Below, one piece after another: positions 63,061 through 64,000 of a stretch of DNA of 64,000 bases. The translations under genes and the position numbers were made by a program. The DNA is from Torreya grandis. Lineage: Eukaryota; Streptophyta; Pinopsida; Cupressales; Taxaceae. Each line of letters starts with the position of its first letter. Position 1 is the stretch's first letter. Below the pieces are notes generated by a model. The model had not been told where the DNA came from. It did no database searches and saw only the letters and a program-made list of their open reading frames with translations. Location of the stretch: contig JARHVA010001189.1 in the NCBI GenBank assembly GCA_037957365.1, forward strand, positions 2,331,501-2,395,500, in the 5' to 3' direction.

Positions 63061-63239
63061 CTTTAATCATGAATTCAGATATCCTTCACCACACACTAAA
63101 ACTGAGTCATGGTCCTCCATGAAAATACAAGTATAAAAACTCAAGTTATTTTATAATAAATAAATGTTACACACAACAAAGGTAACACTTTTATTGAAAA
63201 CAAGAAATCCTAGACTAATGGCATAAACCTTATTATTAC

Positions 63240-64000
63240 AAAATCTAAACTATTCAGAGGTGAAATATGGTTAGAGTTGGCTTCCATTGTAATGCCCAGG
63301 AAGGAACTGCTCATCCAACCTTTGTAATCAACAAGCGTTGGTTGGTCAAATGCTATGAATTTAAAAAGCATTGTCATAGTGAATTTAAAGTTTTCTAGAA
63401 TGGCACATGAACTTGGAGTTGTATAGCAAGACTTTCATTCTAGGATTAAATGTTTTGTGTTTGATGTGTCGATTGTGTCATGCTTTTTTTTTTACACTTC
63501 TCCACATCATGACTCCAATGAGTAAGGAAATGAAATTCATCAAGCTTCAATAAAGTATCTAGGCATGTTCTTAAGGATGACTCCTCATCCAACTATCCAA
63601 TGCATGTAATACAAAGAGATGGTACCAAAAACTCAAGTGGTAGGACTATTTCTTTGCCATATAATAAATTAAATAGTGTATTCTTGTTTGGGCACTTATA
63701 GGTTGTTTGGTAAGCCCACAGTACTGCATATACTCTATCATCCCAATCAATTTAGCCAATATTACAAATTTTTGTTAGTCTTGTGCCTAATATTTTTATT
63801 AAATGCCTTGGTAGTTCTATTGTCTTAAGGGTGATACGATGTTGTTTTGTGATGAGCAATCATGAACTCAGCAAGTAGGATGTGAATAGTTTCATTTAGG
63901 AAATGAGTATTATGATCACTAATAAAACTTAGTGGGTATCTAAACCAAGTAATGATATGTTCCCAAATGAAGCATGGAATAGTAGCAATAGTACAATCCC
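63240..64000 (-). pseudogene. Ty3/gypsy integrase, runs off the window end
   Basis: The minus strand reads FRYPLSFISDHNTHFLNETI followed by LLAEFMIAHHKTTSYHP, the integrase core around the second catalytic Asp (ISDHNTHF). The third acidic residue is lost: the canonical ANG..E.FN reads DNRTTKAFNK, with AAG at 63807-63809 where GAG is expected. VLWAYQTTYKCPNK and LLYGKEIVLPLEFLVPSL follow at 63600-63720, in shifted frame, the typical post-core segment. 63240-63560 is the decayed C-terminus. A different lineage from the integrase at 9.4 kb. Confidence 0.8.

Larger units (their letters stand above)
62340..63230 (-). other. Untranslated region with promoter-like and repeat signals
   Basis: On the minus strand a TATA box (TATAAAAAG, 62661-62669) stands 600 bases upstream of the accessory protein remnant. 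To its right lie AT-rich repeats of CATTAATGCATTT and CATAAATGCATTT (62720-62800), a foldback (62921-62982) and an 18-bp tandem repeat (63013-63060). This could be an LTR plus leader, but no LTR ends were identified. Confidence 0.35.

Overview
The window looks like nuclear intergenic DNA from a land plant with a large, repeat-filled genome. It is AT-rich and poor in CpG. I found no intact host gene, rRNA or tRNA. Almost everything recognisable is decayed LTR retrotransposon: several Ty3/gypsy-type elements of the kind with long LTRs and long untranslated regions, plus one younger Ty1/copia insertion, and long microsatellites. A gymnosperm or a large-genome monocot would fit, but the sequence alone does not decide this.

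Layout. 1-17762 (+) is best read as one giant, heavily mutated Ty3/gypsy element. It runs from the end of a 5' LTR and a primer-binding site (about 235), through a leader, gag (1850-5300), protease (5330-5880), a G-patch-like linker (6448-6948), RT (7440-8250), RNase H (8870-9300) and integrase (9400-10640). A long 3' untranslated region follows, with an antisense plant-mobile-domain pseudogene (14000-16100), then a polypurine tract and a 3' LTR start at 17763. 18.9-31.4 kb holds fragments of other Ty3 elements: polypurine tract/LTR starts at 21881 and 26280, antisense protease and zinc-knuckle pieces at 23.2-24.1 kb, an antisense G-patch-like linker at 28 kb, and a 410-bp purely alternating purine-pyrimidine tract at 29774.

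One 1.33-kb LTR family appears three times. Copy E (31555-34392, -) is broken by a 1.4-kb insert and a snap-back inversion. Copy A (36711-42308, +) is split by the copia element. Copy B (56078-57407, +) preserves the empty copia site. An associated 3' untranslated block occurs in opposite orientations at 34740-36560 and 49420-51210. The copia element (38001-42259, -) has two 1.1-kb LTRs, a tRNA-Met-type primer-binding site, a polypurine tract and an internally deleted coding region. Right of copy A are displaced protease and gag pieces (42.5-43.8 kb). 57.4-64 kb carries antisense protease, a long transposon-type accessory protein remnant, and an integrase that runs off the window end.

The most interesting signal is not a gene. 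The untranslated regions of these elements carry arrays of short hairpin modules. At least five families with unrelated sequences share one layout: about 18-36 nt, repeated 3 to 8 times, often placed upstream of the polypurine tract. In the best family the stems change by compensatory substitutions. I propose this as a recurrent structured-RNA (or single-stranded DNA) feature of these retrotransposons.
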